Shown: positions 18,492-25,740 of the stretch, piece after piece
Position numbering within the stretch: the stretch's first letter is position 1
Layout: the number at the start of each line of letters is the position of its first letter
Assembly: GCA_002399405.1 (NCBI GenBank)
Contig: DHDP01000005.1
Coordinates: 62,001-126,000 of the forward strand
DNA length: 64,000 bases
Reading direction: 5' to 3'
From: Treponema sp. UBA4873
GTDB lineage: Bacteria > Spirochaetota > Spirochaetia > Treponematales > Treponemataceae
Notes under the pieces: model-generated
What the model was told of the DNA's origin: nothing
What the model saw: only the letters and a program-made list of their open reading frames with translations
The model's database searches: none
Translations under genes and position numbers: made by a program

Positions 18492-19304
18492 ATGAAACAA
18501 TTATGGAAAAAGGCTGTATGGACTGCAGTTGCGGCCCTCGTAATTACCGGCGGTGTTTCCGCCAAAGCGAAGAAAGCAAAAGGGAGCGTGCTTACCGTCG
18601 GTGCAACTCCCGTACCTCACGCAGAGATTCTCAACCTGCTCGTTGACGATCTTGCAAAGCAGGGCATCACGCTCAAAGTTGTTGAGTTTACGGATTATGT
18701 CACACCGAACGAGGCCGTTGAATCGGGCGAGATCGATGCGAACTATTTCCAGCACAAACCGTACATGGATTCTTTCAACAAAGAAAAAGGATACCATCTT
18801 GTGAGCGTCGTCGGTGTCCACGTCGAACCGCTCGCCCTTTATTCCCACAAAATAAAGAGTGCTGCCGACCTTAAGGACGGTTCTACGATTGCGATTCCGA
18901 ACGATCCGACGAACGAAGGCCGCGCGCTTCTGCTGCTCCAGTCTGCCGGATATATTAAGATTGATCCGAAAGCCGGACTCACTGCAGTTCCTGCGGATAT
19001 AACTGAAAACAAAAAGAATCTGAAGTTTAAGGAAATCGAGGCAGCATCGCTTCCTCGTGTTCTTGACGATGTAGACGCCGCCGTCATCAACGGAAATTAC
19101 GCGCTTCCTGCGGGACTGACCGCATCAAAGGACGGACTTATCGTTGAAGGAAAAGATTCGCCGTATGTGAACATTCTCACCGTAAAAGACGGTATGCAGA
19201 ATGATCCCCGCATTAAGGCTCTCGCAAAAGCGCTTACAAGTCAGAAAGTGAAGGACTATATCAGTAAGACATATCCGAACGGAGAAGTTGTCGCTGTGTT
19301 CTGA
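18492..19304 (+). CDS. metQ: Methionine-type ABC transporter substrate-binding protein (MetQ/NlpA family)
   Basis: Periplasmic binding protein of the NlpA family, whose known members deliver methionine to the MetNI importer. The 270-residue product shows TVGATPVPHAEILN, the family segment DANYFQHKPYMDSFN, IAIPNDPTNEGRAL and DAAVINGNYALPAG. The signal peptide (MKQLWKKAVWTAVAAL..., cleavage near VSA-KA) has no lipobox cysteine, whereas most family members are lipoproteins. An AGGAGG ribosome site precedes the ATG. No metN or metI is in the window, and a strong terminator follows, so this is a single-gene unit. Confidence 0.92.
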   Translation: MKQLWKKAVWTAVAALVITGGVSAKAKKAKGSVLTVGATPVPHAEILNLLVDDLAKQGITLKVVEFTDYVTPNEAVESGEIDANYFQHKPYMDSFNKEKGYHLVSVVGVHVEPLALYSHKIKSAADLKDGSTIAIPNDPTNEGRALLLLQSAGYIKIDPKAGLTAVPADITENKKNLKFKEIEAASLPRVLDDVDAAVINGNYALPAGLTASKDGLIVEGKDSPYVNILTVKDGMQNDPRIKALAKALTSQKVKDYISKTYPNGEVVAVF

Positions 19305-19322
19305 TAGCAGCGGTCTGCGGAA

Positions 19323-19356
19323 AAGGAGATGCTCTGACGGGCATCTCCTTTTTTTT
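19323..19356 (+). terminator. Rho-independent terminator of metQ
   Basis: AAGGAGATGC (19323-19332), eight-base loop, GCATCTCCTT (19341-19350), then a run of T. This is a 10-bp perfect stem with U-tract, placed between convergent genes; it overlaps the stop of the minus-strand gene. Confidence 0.92.
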
Positions 19357-20218
19357 AATAAATTATTAAAGAATATGCCGACGTCGTCTCTTTTCCGAGT
19401 ATGTCGGCGAGCGTCATACCGAGCGTGTTTTTTCCCGGAGTGAGCGTTACTTCTCCGAGCAGCTGCAGCCGGTCGTCGGGGTAGAGCACGTCTTTCGAAT
19501 AATATCTGAGGCCCGCCGCGCAGACGGTGTTTCCCTCCCGTATGAGCTGGTCGTACGCAATAGTGTCGATGATGATGCCGTTTATTGTCACGCGGCTTCT
19601 GTACGGTATAGCCACAGGCTGACGCTGTCTGTAGACGCGGTACAGACCGGAGGGAATCGTACGCTGCACGAGAAGATCGTAGCGCGTTCCCGTTTTGCTT
19701 TCCAGTGTAATTCCGGTAAGCGTAAGCGGAAGTTCTTCGCCTATGCGCGGCATGAGTACCCGCGGATTGATTGCGGTGTTGTTCTTCGTGTCTACAACCT
19801 GAAACTCAAGACTGCTCCGTCCCTGCTGCCAGCCGGAATTTCCGCTTGAACCGAATACAGTGCCGGTTTTCACCGTACCTGATGTGTTGTATATCGTTTT
19901 AGAGAGCGTCTCTCCGTCGATGTTGCCGTACACGGTGAGCAGATTGTCGTTGTGCGCGACGATGACGGCGTTGCCGAACGACGAAGGAAAGAAGCATGAA
20001 TCGTCGTCGTATTCGCTTATGACCGCGATTACTTTTCCGTCATCGGCCGCCTTGACGTCGGACGGGTCCGCAAAAATGAGCGACGTGCTGATGGTCCCGC
20101 CGCGGAGCTGACCGAAATATGAATAGAAAGAATCGGACATAATTTCCTCCTGCGGCCAGTCGAAGGCTGCAAGGGGAACAGTCGCGAAAAGAAGCGGAAG
20201 TATCAGGGATTTCTTCAT
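19355..20218 (-). CDS. Secreted degenerate LytM (M23-like) protein
   Basis: Predicted periplasmic protein of 287 residues with a signal peptide (MKKSLILPLLFATVPLAA). The middle resembles a LytM beta-sandwich: VKAADDGKVIAVI, then FGNAVIVAHND, LTVYGNI, GTVFGSSGNSGW and SSLEFQVVDTKNNTAINPRVLMP. The catalytic set is incomplete: the normal first His/Asp pair and the HxH motif (here SSLEFQV) are gone, so peptidase activity is unlikely. The C-terminal 130 residues form an extra beta-rich domain I cannot name. GAGGAAAT lies before the ATG. It is the second inactive LytM-like protein in the window and lies downstream of a propeller-like membrane protein gene. Confidence 0.75.
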   Translation of the reverse strand: MKKSLILPLLFATVPLAAFDWPQEEIMSDSFYSYFGQLRGGTISTSLIFADPSDVKAADDGKVIAVISEYDDDSCFFPSSFGNAVIVAHNDNLLTVYGNIDGETLSKTIYNTSGTVKTGTVFGSSGNSGWQQGRSSLEFQVVDTKNNTAINPRVLMPRIGEELPLTLTGITLESKTGTRYDLLVQRTIPSGLYRVYRQRQPVAIPYRSRVTINGIIIDTIAYDQLIREGNTVCAAGLRYYSKDVLYPDDRLQLLGEVTLTPGKNTLGMTLADILGKETTSAYSLIIY

Positions 20219-20236
20219 AATTTCCTCGTAATATTA

Positions 20237-21298
20237 TTATTTTTTTTCAAGTGTGATCCGCGAGACAGTCGTGTCCTTTCCTACGAACAGGTTATTCCCC
20301 TCCGTACGGATAAAAGCCGAACGCGCATCGAATGAAAACGAACCGCAGAGCGTGTCGAATTTTTCGATTGCATAGACTGTGTACGTCGTGTTTTCTTTTG
20401 TGAGCAGAAATACCATGTTTCCGGCTTCCTGAAGCGAGAGCGCCTGTCCCCTGACGGGAATGTGGGAATGTTTTTTGCCTTCCGAATCAACAATCCCGAG
20501 TCCGCCGTTGAAGTTGTACCAGATTATGCTGCTGTCCCTGCTGAACTGTACGAGACGCTGATGCGGGTCGCTTTGTCCGACAAACTCATGGAAAACTATT
20601 TTCGCATGAGTGCCGTCTTTTTTCGCGAGAACGAAACGCTGCCTGTCCTGTCCCGAAACTGTTGCGATATACGAACCGTCGGGGGAAAGGGCCGCACCGA
20701 GTATGACGGAATAGTCGCTTCCTCCCGGAACAAATTCCCGCACAATCTTTCCGTCAGCCGATATTTCACGGACCGTACCGTCGGCAAATCCGACGACGCA
20801 GCCGTTTTTCGAAGAATCGAACGCGGTTATGGGAACCGTTCCGCCGTACTGCCATTTTTTTGAACCGTCGGGATTGCACTGGACAACAGACGAGCCTCCC
20901 GGAAGAAATACAAAAATACGGTCCTCATCGAAAAACGGGAATCCGCTTTCCGTAATCGTACCTGCGCGTGAACCGTCCGCATGATAGAAATCGACGGAAG
21001 AATTGTCCGCCGTGTACGATGTAAAATATGAGTCCGATATAGTTGCTTTAAACGGAAACGTCGAAATGGAGACGAGCTGCCCGTCTTCGGTAAAATACCC
21101 GGCAGTCTGTCCCAGATGAAAATACAGCGGAACGGCACCGGGTGAAAGCGGAGAGGGAGCCTGCGTACTTGTGTCTATTTTCCACTGAGGTACGAACTGA
21201 TATTCCGTCGTCAGCGGACGAGCTGCAAAGATTATATATGCGATGCAGAAAAGGATACTCAGAAATACGTAGAAAGCAATGCTTTTTTTTGTCTTCAT
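20237..21298 (-). CDS. Membrane-anchored beta-propeller-like protein
   Basis: Function unknown. From ATG 21298 the product is 353 residues with one N-terminal membrane anchor (IAFYVFLSILFCIAYIIFAA) and a periplasmic portion of repeated short beta motifs. These include AALSPDGSYIATVSGQD, GCVVGFADGTVREISADG and VQCNPDGSKKWQYGG, which recall WD40/PQQ propeller blades. ATG 21298 is chosen over an upstream in-frame ATG at 21337 because the latter lies within the promoter. It is 18 bases upstream of the inactive LytM gene, so the two are likely cotranscribed and may work together at the envelope. Confidence 0.72.
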   Translation of the reverse strand: MKTKKSIAFYVFLSILFCIAYIIFAARPLTTEYQFVPQWKIDTSTQAPSPLSPGAVPLYFHLGQTAGYFTEDGQLVSISTFPFKATISDSYFTSYTADNSSVDFYHADGSRAGTITESGFPFFDEDRIFVFLPGGSSVVQCNPDGSKKWQYGGTVPITAFDSSKNGCVVGFADGTVREISADGKIVREFVPGGSDYSVILGAALSPDGSYIATVSGQDRQRFVLAKKDGTHAKIVFHEFVGQSDPHQRLVQFSRDSSIIWYNFNGGLGIVDSEGKKHSHIPVRGQALSLQEAGNMVFLLTKENTTYTVYAIEKFDTLCGSFSFDARSAFIRTEGNNLFVGKDTTVSRITLEKK

Positions 21299-21318
21299 AT
21301 TGAAAAGTATGCTATAAT
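21289..21318 (+). promoter_or_regulatory. Promoter of the cytidine deaminase gene
   Basis: TTGTCT at 21289-21294, an 18-base spacer and a consensus TATAAT at 21313-21318. The start codon is 45 bases downstream. It overlaps the divergent promoter at 21309-21337. Confidence 0.7.
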
Positions 21319-21337
21319 AATGAATAAATACTGTCAA
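21309..21337 (-). promoter_or_regulatory. Divergent promoter for the propeller-like gene
   Basis: Read on the minus strand: consensus TTGACA (21337-21332), 17-base spacer, TAGCAT (21314-21309), then a short leader to ATG 21298. A TATAGC two bases off is an alternative -10. The two divergent promoters share bases, so their use is probably mutually exclusive. Confidence 0.55.
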
Positions 21338-21362
21338 GAAAGAAAAAAAGAGGTACTAAAAA

Positions 21363-21788
21363 ATGAATGTTTCTGAAAAACAGTTTAAAGAATTATATGA
21401 AGCTGCCGTAAAGGCATCGGAAAACTCGTATTCGCCCTATTCGCATTTTCCTGTCGGAGCGGCTCTGCTCATGTCCGACGGTTCCGTCGTCACCGGCGCA
21501 AATATCGAAAACCGCTCGTTCGGCCTTACAAACTGCGCTGAACGTACGGCTGTATTTACCGCGGCCGCATCAGGATGGCGCACATTCTGTGCGCTTGCCA
21601 TTGCGACGCCGAAATCGGATTATCCGGTGGGACCGTGCGGTGCGTGCCGTCAGGTGCTCACGGAATTTGCTCCCGCTGATACACCTGTTGTATTCGGAGC
21701 GAAATGGGAAGACATCGTAAAGACGACGCTCGGAGAGCTGTATCCGTACGACAGCCTTCATGAGCTTGCAATGGATAATGAAAAATAG
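21363..21788 (+). CDS. cdd: Cytidine deaminase
   Basis: Hydrolyses cytidine and deoxycytidine to uridine forms in pyrimidine salvage. The 141-residue product is of the small tetrameric type. It has the zinc/catalytic motif CAE (Cys58, Glu60) in NCAERTAVF and the two further zinc ligands Cys92 and Cys95 in GPCGACRQVLTEF, plus the substrate segment SPYSHFPVGAALL. A GAGG ribosome site lies about eleven bases before the ATG. It is a single gene with its own promoter. Confidence 0.95.
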   Translation: MNVSEKQFKELYEAAVKASENSYSPYSHFPVGAALLMSDGSVVTGANIENRSFGLTNCAERTAVFTAAASGWRTFCALAIATPKSDYPVGPCGACRQVLTEFAPADTPVVFGAKWEDIVKTTLGELYPYDSLHELAMDNEK

Positions 21789-21816
21789 TGACATTTAGCG
21801 GAAAATACTGTAAATA

Positions 21817-21845
21817 TTGACAAAATATCGCAAAGCATGCAGAAT
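21817..21845 (+). promoter_or_regulatory. Promoter of the HTH-EIIA gene
   Basis: Consensus TTGACA at 21817-21822, a 17-base spacer and CAGAAT at 21840-21845, 41 bases before ATG 21887. The -10 box is weak. Confidence 0.55.
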
Positions 21846-21886
21846 GAATAGTATCTGCATGGTAAAAACGGGAGCTTTATTTAATT

Positions 21887-22537
21887 ATGGAAGACAATAT
21901 TCTCACGATTGAGGAAGTAGCAAATTATCTTCGTGTTTCAGACCGTACTGTATATGACTGGGCTCAGAAAGGAGAAATTCCGGCCGGAAAAATCGGAACT
22001 GTCTGGCGTTTCAAGAAATCTGAAGTGGAAAAGTGGGTAAACGAGCGGCTTTCTTCAGGAGCTCTGAATCAGACGGACGTTACTCCCGTGCAGGTGAAAA
22101 ACATCCTTTCACCCGACCGTGTTATTTTCATAAGCCAGTCGTCGAAGCATGACGCTCTTGTGGAGCTTGCAGATGCGCTTTCAACTGCACCTCAGGTAAA
22201 ACACGCCGATGAGCTTGTCGCGGAGATACTCAAGCGCGAAGAACTTATGTCGACGGCAATCGGCCGCGGTATTGCAATTCCGCACGTGCGTCTTTCGTCT
22301 GTTACTGACCTTGTCATGGCAGTCGGTGTGTGCCACACGCCTGTTGCCGATTTCCAGACAATAGACGATGTGCCGGTGAACCTGCTGTTCATGATCGCGG
22401 CGGCATACAATCAGCATTCCTATTATCTCAAAACGCTTTCCTATTTCAGTGCCAAGCTCAAGAAAAAGGAACTCCGCGACAGTCTCATCGCTGCGGAAAC
22501 AACGCAGGATATCTACAATCTGCTGCTCCAGTCTTAA
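21887..22537 (+). CDS. Excisionase-type HTH fused to a PTS EIIA domain
   Basis: A two-domain regulator of 216 residues. Residues 5-55 form a MerR/excisionase-type winged helix (LTIEEVANYLRVSDRTVYDW...VWRFKKSEVEKWV) that should bind DNA. Residues 75-216 form a fructose/nitrogen-type EIIA domain, with the phosphorylatable His133 in GRGIAIPHVRLSS. EIIA-Ntr proteins usually signal by phosphorylation without transporting sugar, so this fusion would couple PTS phosphate flow to DNA binding. To my knowledge similar fusions occur in treponemes. No other PTS component is in the window. The target genes are unknown. Confidence 0.88.
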   Translation: MEDNILTIEEVANYLRVSDRTVYDWAQKGEIPAGKIGTVWRFKKSEVEKWVNERLSSGALNQTDVTPVQVKNILSPDRVIFISQSSKHDALVELADALSTAPQVKHADELVAEILKREELMSTAIGRGIAIPHVRLSSVTDLVMAVGVCHTPVADFQTIDDVPVNLLFMIAAAYNQHSYYLKTLSYFSAKLKKKELRDSLIAAETTQDIYNLLLQS

Positions 22538-22561
22538 ACACAGAAAGACAGCCGCGAAAAA

Positions 22562-22645
22562 TGAAACCAGTCTGATTTCACGCTGAAACCAGACTCATTT
22601 CATGATGAAATCAGACTGGTTTCACACTGAAAGCTGTCTGATTCA
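22562..22645. repeat. Four units of a 22-bp repeat, each a hyphenated palindrome
   Basis: Units begin at 22562, 22584, 22606 and 22628, exactly 22 bases apart. Each has arms TGAAA and TTTCA (the last TTCA) around a nine-base centre: CCAGTCTGA, CCAGACTCA, TCAGACTGG and GCTGTCTGA. Units 1 and 3 are exact reverse complements of each other (TGAAACCAGTCTGATTTCA), so they can form a 19-bp stem enclosing unit 2. A further AGACAGC at 22546-22552 can pair with GCTGTCT in unit 4. It lies between the EIIA gene and the Rpn-type nuclease gene. Confidence 0.9.
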
Positions 22646-22708
22646 TAAAAGGATATCAGGGACATTCAGAATAAATCTCCTGCTGATACAGGAAATATCT
22701 CCGTACAT

Positions 22709-22726
22709 CCGGGATAATTATTCCGG
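22709..22726. repeat. Near-perfect palindrome upstream of the nuclease gene
   Basis: CCGG, one base, ATAATTAT, one base, CCGG: an 18-base dyad with a single mismatch pair. It could be an operator. The remainder of the 307-base gap 22538-22844 holds the 22-bp repeat array and the hairpin at 22826-22846; I see no gene and no convincing promoter in it. Confidence 0.5.
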
Positions 22727-22825
22727 GTTTCCGGCGCTCTGAAACTCATCGTTTCGTTATGAAGTGAATCGGGAAATAAATTTTTTTCAAAAATACTCCG
22801 AAAACGGCACTTTGCGGCGAATTCT

Positions 22826-22846
22826 ATACAGGAGGTTTTCCTGTAT
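22826..22846 (+). promoter_or_regulatory. Hairpin that buries the ribosome site of the nuclease gene
   Basis: ATACAGGA (22826-22833), loop GGTTT, TCCTGTAT (22839-22846) is an 8-bp perfect stem. It contains the start of the AGGAGG ribosome site (22830-22835) and the first two bases of ATG 22845. In the folded mRNA the site would be inaccessible. Confidence 0.75.
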
Positions 22847-23786
22847 GAATACTGGCAACAAACTGAACCGGTACCGTCCCTCTCCGGACGCGCTGCTCAA
22901 TCCCTGCCGCGACGAAGTGTTCAAGGCGCTCTTTACGAACGAATCGGAGGAATCGCGTACGGCGCTGCGCTGTTTCCTTACCGCCGTTCTGCACAAAGAA
23001 GTGAAAGACGTGCAGCTGCGGCCCAACGAGCCGCCCGTACTCGACGACAGCGACAGGGCTGTGAGATTTGACGTTTCGTGTACGTTCAACGACGACGAGG
23101 CCGTTGACATAGAGCTGCAGGGGGTAAACAAATATCATTCCTTCGGTGCACGTGCTGAATATTTATGCGCGCGGCTGCTCAACTCGGTGTTCCACAGAGG
23201 TAACGACTGGCAGAATATACCGCGGGTTTATCAGATTTCACTGCTTAATTTCATCTTCGACAAAGACGATCAGTCCGCTGTGAGTCATTACCGCATGCAG
23301 AAGGATAACGGTCATATGCTTTCCGGCATCCAGACTGTCATATTTCTTGAGCTGCCGAAGATCGATGCATTGGGAGACGTGCCGCCGGAAAGCTTGAATT
23401 CGGAACAGAAATGGTGTAAATTTTTCCTGGATGCAGATAATCCCGGTAGACAGGAATATGTGAGGAAGCTTGCAGCGGGAGAAGGAGGCATTATGGAAGC
23501 GAAGAAGACGCTCGACAGGATAAGTTCCGACTGGGTGTTGTGGAAGCGGGAGCTTGACAGGGATGTCATTGAAAGCGACCGGAAAACTGAACTCCGGTAT
23601 ATGCGGGAACAGGGACTCGAAAAGGGTTTGGAACAGGGACTCGAAAAGGGAATGGAAAAGGGAAAACAAGAAGGAACTCTTCAGGCAAAGCGGGAAGATG
23701 CCTGCAACTTCAAAAAGCTCGGCGTTTCGGTTCAGATAATCGCACAGGCGACTGGTCTTTCAGAGGACGAGATTTCAGGGCTGTAA
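22845..23786 (+). CDS. Rpn-family PD-(D/E)XK nuclease/transposase-like protein
   Basis: Rpn proteins (formerly annotated as putative transposases) are nucleases that promote recombination. The 313-residue product begins with the typical NPCRDEVFKALFTNESEESRTAL. It has an active-site core RFDVSCTFNDDEAVDIELQ fitting D...ExQ of the PD-(D/E)XK fold, followed by YLCARLLNSVF and YQISLLNFIF. Near the C-terminus is a short periodic segment (EQGLEKGLEQGLEKGMEKG) typical of the family and prone to copy-number change. ATG 22845 follows AGGAGG; an upstream in-frame start at 22764 has none. Translation may be restrained by the hairpin over the start. Confidence 0.85.
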   Translation: MNTGNKLNRYRPSPDALLNPCRDEVFKALFTNESEESRTALRCFLTAVLHKEVKDVQLRPNEPPVLDDSDRAVRFDVSCTFNDDEAVDIELQGVNKYHSFGARAEYLCARLLNSVFHRGNDWQNIPRVYQISLLNFIFDKDDQSAVSHYRMQKDNGHMLSGIQTVIFLELPKIDALGDVPPESLNSEQKWCKFFLDADNPGRQEYVRKLAAGEGGIMEAKKTLDRISSDWVLWKRELDRDVIESDRKTELRYMREQGLEKGLEQGLEKGMEKGKQEGTLQAKREDACNFKKLGVSVQIIAQATGLSEDEISGL

Positions 23787-23796
23787 TCACATTTTT

Positions 23797-24981
23797 TTAC
23801 GGCAGTTCTACCGGAATCCATTTTGATGTATTGCTCATATCCTGCGCTATGAGACCCATGTTCACGTGTGCGGTTGTCTCGCCGAGCAGGAAATTTTTGC
23901 TTCCTGCCGCCATGCGTGCGTTTTCTGCATCTGAGGCGGATTCGACGTCGGCTCCGAACAGGGCGTGGCTGTATTCGCGCGACACGAAAAGCGCCGTTTT
24001 CGTTCCCATGTTTTCAAGCAGCGCGCACAGGAGCAGACTCCTGCTGTCGCAGTCGCTGCCTTCTCCGGTGAGGACGGCCGGAAGCGGCGTAAAATCGGCA
24101 TTGTCTTTTTCTCTTTCATAGGCGAATCCCTGCGTCCACGTGAGCAGGAGCTGCGCCATTCCTTCTTCGGGATGATGCGGATTCAGTTTTTTTGCGTCGC
24201 CGGCGAGCGCGCTGTTTATGTCGAACGAGGCTTTTTTGAGGCGCCCGAAACTGTCCCTGAAAATCATGCGGTAGTAGCGCTGCCATGCCTGCTGCCACTT
24301 GTCGTTGTCCGCATAGAGCGAGAGCACTGCGTATTCGCATCCGACGACGAAATCCGCAGCTGCAATATCATCCCTGTCGAGCTGCGTTTCTATTTTCCGG
24401 CCGTTTATCGTAAGCGGCACGGTCTGTTTTTCCGTCGGAGGAAATGCATACGAAACGATTATACCCGGCTCGAAACTGCTGCCGCGGTCTATCGTAAGCG
24501 AGTTGAGGACCGACATGATGAACTGCTCGCTGTCTTTCTCGATTTGTGCGTCGGCATAGCAGAGAAGGATGAGCTGTGCGCCTTTTACCGGGAGCGTGAC
24601 CGATTCCGCCCATCCGGTGTATTTTTTTTGTCCGAGCGTCATGGAAAACGTGCCGAGTGCACAGTCGGTGTTGCGCCACGTAAACGGCGATTTTTCGCAC
24701 GTTCCCGACGGCAGTTTTGCAACTGCGCCGGAAAGCGCTTCTTCTGCTGATTTGTACGTTCCCGTTTCATACAGCTTTACGGCAAGCGAGACGGGCATTC
24801 TGTCGTGTGAAAAGAGATACGACATGCCGTCGTCCGTGTGGTCGTCGACTTTGAATCCCTCGGGAAGGTCGAGGCTCCATCCGAAATCAGTATCGGTTAC
24901 TATTTCCGCGGCGAGCGGAACGACGGGAAGCAGCAGACATAGTGCCGCAGTCAGAAAAAGGCGTTTTCCGGTTATTGTCAT
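23797..24981 (-). CDS. Secreted protein with transglutaminase-like motif
   Basis: 394 residues with a signal peptide (ending near PLAAEI). The N-terminal part (FGWSLDLPEGFKVDDH) resembles small beta domains that sense or bind at the envelope. The C-terminal part has a transglutaminase-like arrangement: GEGSDCDSRSLLLCALLENMG with a Cys in the nucleophile position, then SREYSHALFGAD with His, and a later TTAHVNMG. Such folds act as cysteine proteases or peptide-bond hydrolases, or are inactive. I cannot name the substrate. GAGGTAC lies before the ATG. The gene converges with the nuclease gene and its start overlaps the rluA promoter. Confidence 0.72.
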   Translation of the reverse strand: MTITGKRLFLTAALCLLLPVVPLAAEIVTDTDFGWSLDLPEGFKVDDHTDDGMSYLFSHDRMPVSLAVKLYETGTYKSAEEALSGAVAKLPSGTCEKSPFTWRNTDCALGTFSMTLGQKKYTGWAESVTLPVKGAQLILLCYADAQIEKDSEQFIMSVLNSLTIDRGSSFEPGIIVSYAFPPTEKQTVPLTINGRKIETQLDRDDIAAADFVVGCEYAVLSLYADNDKWQQAWQRYYRMIFRDSFGRLKKASFDINSALAGDAKKLNPHHPEEGMAQLLLTWTQGFAYEREKDNADFTPLPAVLTGEGSDCDSRSLLLCALLENMGTKTALFVSREYSHALFGADVESASDAENARMAAGSKNFLLGETTAHVNMGLIAQDMSNTSKWIPVELP

Positions 24982-25003
24982 TTTAAAGTACCTCGTCTAT
25001 AGT
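24975..25003 (+). promoter_or_regulatory. Promoter of the pseudouridine synthase gene, leaderless
   Basis: TTGTCA at 24975-24980, a 17-base spacer and TATAGT at 24998-25003, then seven bases (ATTTCGG) and ATG 25011. Transcription should begin at or one base before the start codon; no ribosome site exists. Confidence 0.75.
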
Positions 25004-25010
25004 ATTTCGG

Positions 25011-25694
25011 ATGAAAATCATTCCTATAATATATGAAAACGATGAAATCTTCATAATAAACAAACCGTCGGGCGTTCCGGTACAGGGCGGCGAGGGGATA
25101 GCGCATCCGCTCGACAGGGAACTGCCCGTGCAGACAGGCTGTAAAATTTATCTTGTTCACCGGCTCGATCAGGATACCGCGGGGCTCATGGTTGTGGCAA
25201 AAACTCCCGAGTCCGCCGCAAAGTGGACAAAACTCATTGCAGGCCACGAAGTGAGGAAGGAATACGACGCCGTCTGTATAGGAAAATTTAAGGAAAAAAC
25301 GGGAGCGATTGCCGAAAACATAGTGCAGCACGGAGGCGAGCGGAGCGCGGTGACCCGTTACCGGGTGACGGCGGAGGGAAGCGTCGCGTGCGCCGACGGC
25401 TCGGTGCTTCCGGTGTCGTTAGTACATCTCGTGCTTGAAACGGGCCGCATGCACCAGATACGCATACATCTTGCAAAACAGGGATGTCCCGTCGCGGGCG
25501 ACGATCAGCACGGAAACTTCAGACAGAATAAGCTGCTGCGGAAAGCCGCCGGCGTAAAACGGCTCATGCTCGCGGCAGTAACGCTTACCGTGCCTCTTGA
25601 AGGCAGCGTACAGACGTTTACCGCGCCGCTCCCTGAGCACATGCAGGCGTTTGCCGGAACATACTTCGGGGATATGCCTGCAGAATCCCGGTAA
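25011..25694 (+). CDS. RluA-family RNA pseudouridine synthase
   Basis: Converts uridine to pseudouridine in rRNA or tRNA. The 227 residues hold the whole catalytic domain: IYENDEIFIINKPSGVPV, then the active-site motif VHRLDQDTAG with the catalytic Asp53, and LETGRMHQIRIHLAKQGCPVAGD. There is no N-terminal S4 domain, so it resembles the RluA/TruC-like short forms; the target base cannot be read from the sequence. The transcript is probably leaderless. A strong hairpin follows the stop. Confidence 0.92.
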   Translation: MKIIPIIYENDEIFIINKPSGVPVQGGEGIAHPLDRELPVQTGCKIYLVHRLDQDTAGLMVVAKTPESAAKWTKLIAGHEVRKEYDAVCIGKFKEKTGAIAENIVQHGGERSAVTRYRVTAEGSVACADGSVLPVSLVHLVLETGRMHQIRIHLAKQGCPVAGDDQHGNFRQNKLLRKAAGVKRLMLAAVTLTVPLEGSVQTFTAPLPEHMQAFAGTYFGDMPAESR

Positions 25695-25699
25695 TTACA

Positions 25700-25733
25700 C
25701 CGGCGTGCTGCTGCGGGTGCGGCGGCACGCCGG
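25700..25733. terminator. Strong hairpin between convergent genes
   Basis: CCGGCGTGCTGCTGC (25700-25714), loop GGGT, GCGGCGGCACGCCGG (25719-25733): a 15-bp stem with two G-U pairs on the plus strand. There is no U-tract on either strand. It probably protects or terminates the rluA transcript and the chemoreceptor transcript. Confidence 0.65.
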
Positions 25734-25740
25734 CGTACGC

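Noticed and set aside
22562..22645. CRISPR array
   Set aside because: Repeats are contiguous at 22 bases with only three-base joints and no spacers; no cas genes are present.
22845..23786. Insertion sequence
   Set aside because: Although the family was once called transposase, no terminal inverted repeats or target duplications flank it; Rpn-type nuclease fits better.
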